The position numbers and the translations under genes were made by a program. A DNA stretch of 64,000 nucleotides from Sphingobacterium corticibacter (GTDB lineage Bacteria; Bacteroidota; Bacteroidia; Sphingobacteriales; Sphingobacteriaceae). The stretch is from assembly GCF_003076635.1 (NCBI RefSeq), contig NZ_QDKG01000001.1, positions 496,001 through 560,000 of the forward strand, read 5' to 3'. The notes under the pieces were generated by a model. That model was not told the origin of the DNA, ran no database searches, and saw only the letters and a program-made list of their open reading frames with translations. Positions 63,660-64,000 of this stretch are shown here, piece by piece (positions within the stretch are counted from its first letter, which is position 1; every line of letters starts with the position of its first letter).

Positions 63660-64000
63660 TTACCAACCTGGGTTTTGACCCAAATTAGGATTACGTTCAA
63701 ATTGTGTTTGCGGCACCGGCCACAAATAATTTTTAGGGCTTTCAAAAGCGCGCGTCCACTGCACTAAGAGAAAGCCATCTGTACTTTTTCTGTAGGTAGA
63801 TGCACTCAACTGCGGAAACCAACTAGCTTTCACACCTTCAATATCCTGACCTAGACGTTCCCCTTCGCGCCAACGCCTTACATCAAAATAGCGATGACCT
63901 TCCAGCACCAATTCTACACGGCGTTCTCGTCTGATTTCTTCGCGGACGTCCAAGCCATGCTGAGCCAAAAAGTTGAGGTTCATACGTGTCATCCCAACGC
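63660..64000 (-). CDS. SusD/RagB family lipoprotein (C-terminal end; gene leaves right edge)
   Basis: Only about 113 C-terminal residues are in the window and the frame is open to the edge, so the start lies beyond. RERRVELVLEGHRYFDVRRW and the end NPNLGQNPGW are the SusD C-terminal signatures. It is presumably paired with a SusC further right and is upstream, on the same strand, of the phosphatase-family, oxidoreductase and DUF1080 genes, from which a hairpin separates it. Substrate unknown. Confidence 0.93.
   Translation of the reverse strand, partial: VGMTRMNLNFLAQHGLDVREEIRRERRVELVLEGHRYFDVRRWREGERLGQDIEGVKASWFPQLSASTYRKSTDGFLLVQWTRAFESPKNYLWPVPQTQFERNPNLGQNPGW

Overview
The window looks like a chromosomal segment of a Bacteroidota bacterium, most likely family Sphingobacteriaceae (Sphingobacterium-like). 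The grounds are three complete SusC/SusD pairs plus the end of a fourth SusD, two ECF-sigma/FecR pairs, a lipoprotein-type TamA (TamL) next to TamB, and many start regions carrying the Bacteroidota promoter pattern TTG-N18..23-TAnnTTTG. Genus assignment is inference; there is no rRNA in the window. Most of it is ordinary housekeeping plus nutrient-uptake loci, with one visibly AT-richer accessory patch around 46.7-51.4 kb.

Layout. 0-2.1 kb: the C-terminal part of monomeric isocitrate dehydrogenase and a small beta-barrel protein, each ending in a clear terminator. 2.2-9.4 kb (minus strand): ECF sigma, FecR, SusC with an STN domain, SusD; a self-contained TonB-dependent uptake locus with trans-envelope signalling. 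9.5-13.1 kb (minus): the str operon rpsL-rpsG-fusA-rpsJ, which ends in a terminator after rpsJ and is not followed by rplC. Two strong hairpins lie between its genes. 13.3-18.0 kb: a small lipoprotein, a GNAT protein, RNase R, a Fur-family regulator and a TalC/Fsa aldolase. 18.2-28.5 kb: an MFS exporter converging on a minus-strand run tamB-tamL-mdh-retropepsin. 28.7-31.6 kb (plus): an OmpR-type two-component system followed by two PepSY-like secreted proteins, with direct repeats resembling a response-regulator site just before them.

31.8-41.7 kb (minus): a second sigma/FecR/SusC/SusD locus whose last genes encode a metzincin-like zinc metalloprotease and a cysteine-containing DUF3347 protein, suggesting use of peptides or proteins. 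42.3-45.0 kb: an AraC regulator, an OMP with a strong promoter and a 5' stem-loop, three tandem 140-bp repeats that each carry a copy of the tRNA-Ser terminator, then tRNA-Ser(TGA) and tRNA-Arg(TCT). 45.2-51.4 kb (plus): an FAD monooxygenase with an N-terminal DnaJ-like CxxCxGxG pair, then an AT-rich trio made of a transglutaminase-like lipoprotein, a Wzy/WaaL-like membrane protein with TPRs, and an unrecognised lipoprotein preceded by four AAACCAT repeats. This trio is the best candidate for an undescribed system.

51.4-64.0 kb (minus): a carbohydrate-type locus made of a partial SusD, an endonuclease/exonuclease/phosphatase-family lipoprotein, a Tat-exported Gfo/Idh/MocA oxidoreductase, a large HEAT-DUF1080-DUF1080 protein, then a ROK regulator with a third SusC (no STN domain) and SusD. 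The oxidoreductase plus DUF1080 proteins point to 3-keto-glycoside chemistry; the actual substrate cannot be read from sequence. No CRISPR array, insertion sequence, prophage or replication origin was recognised.
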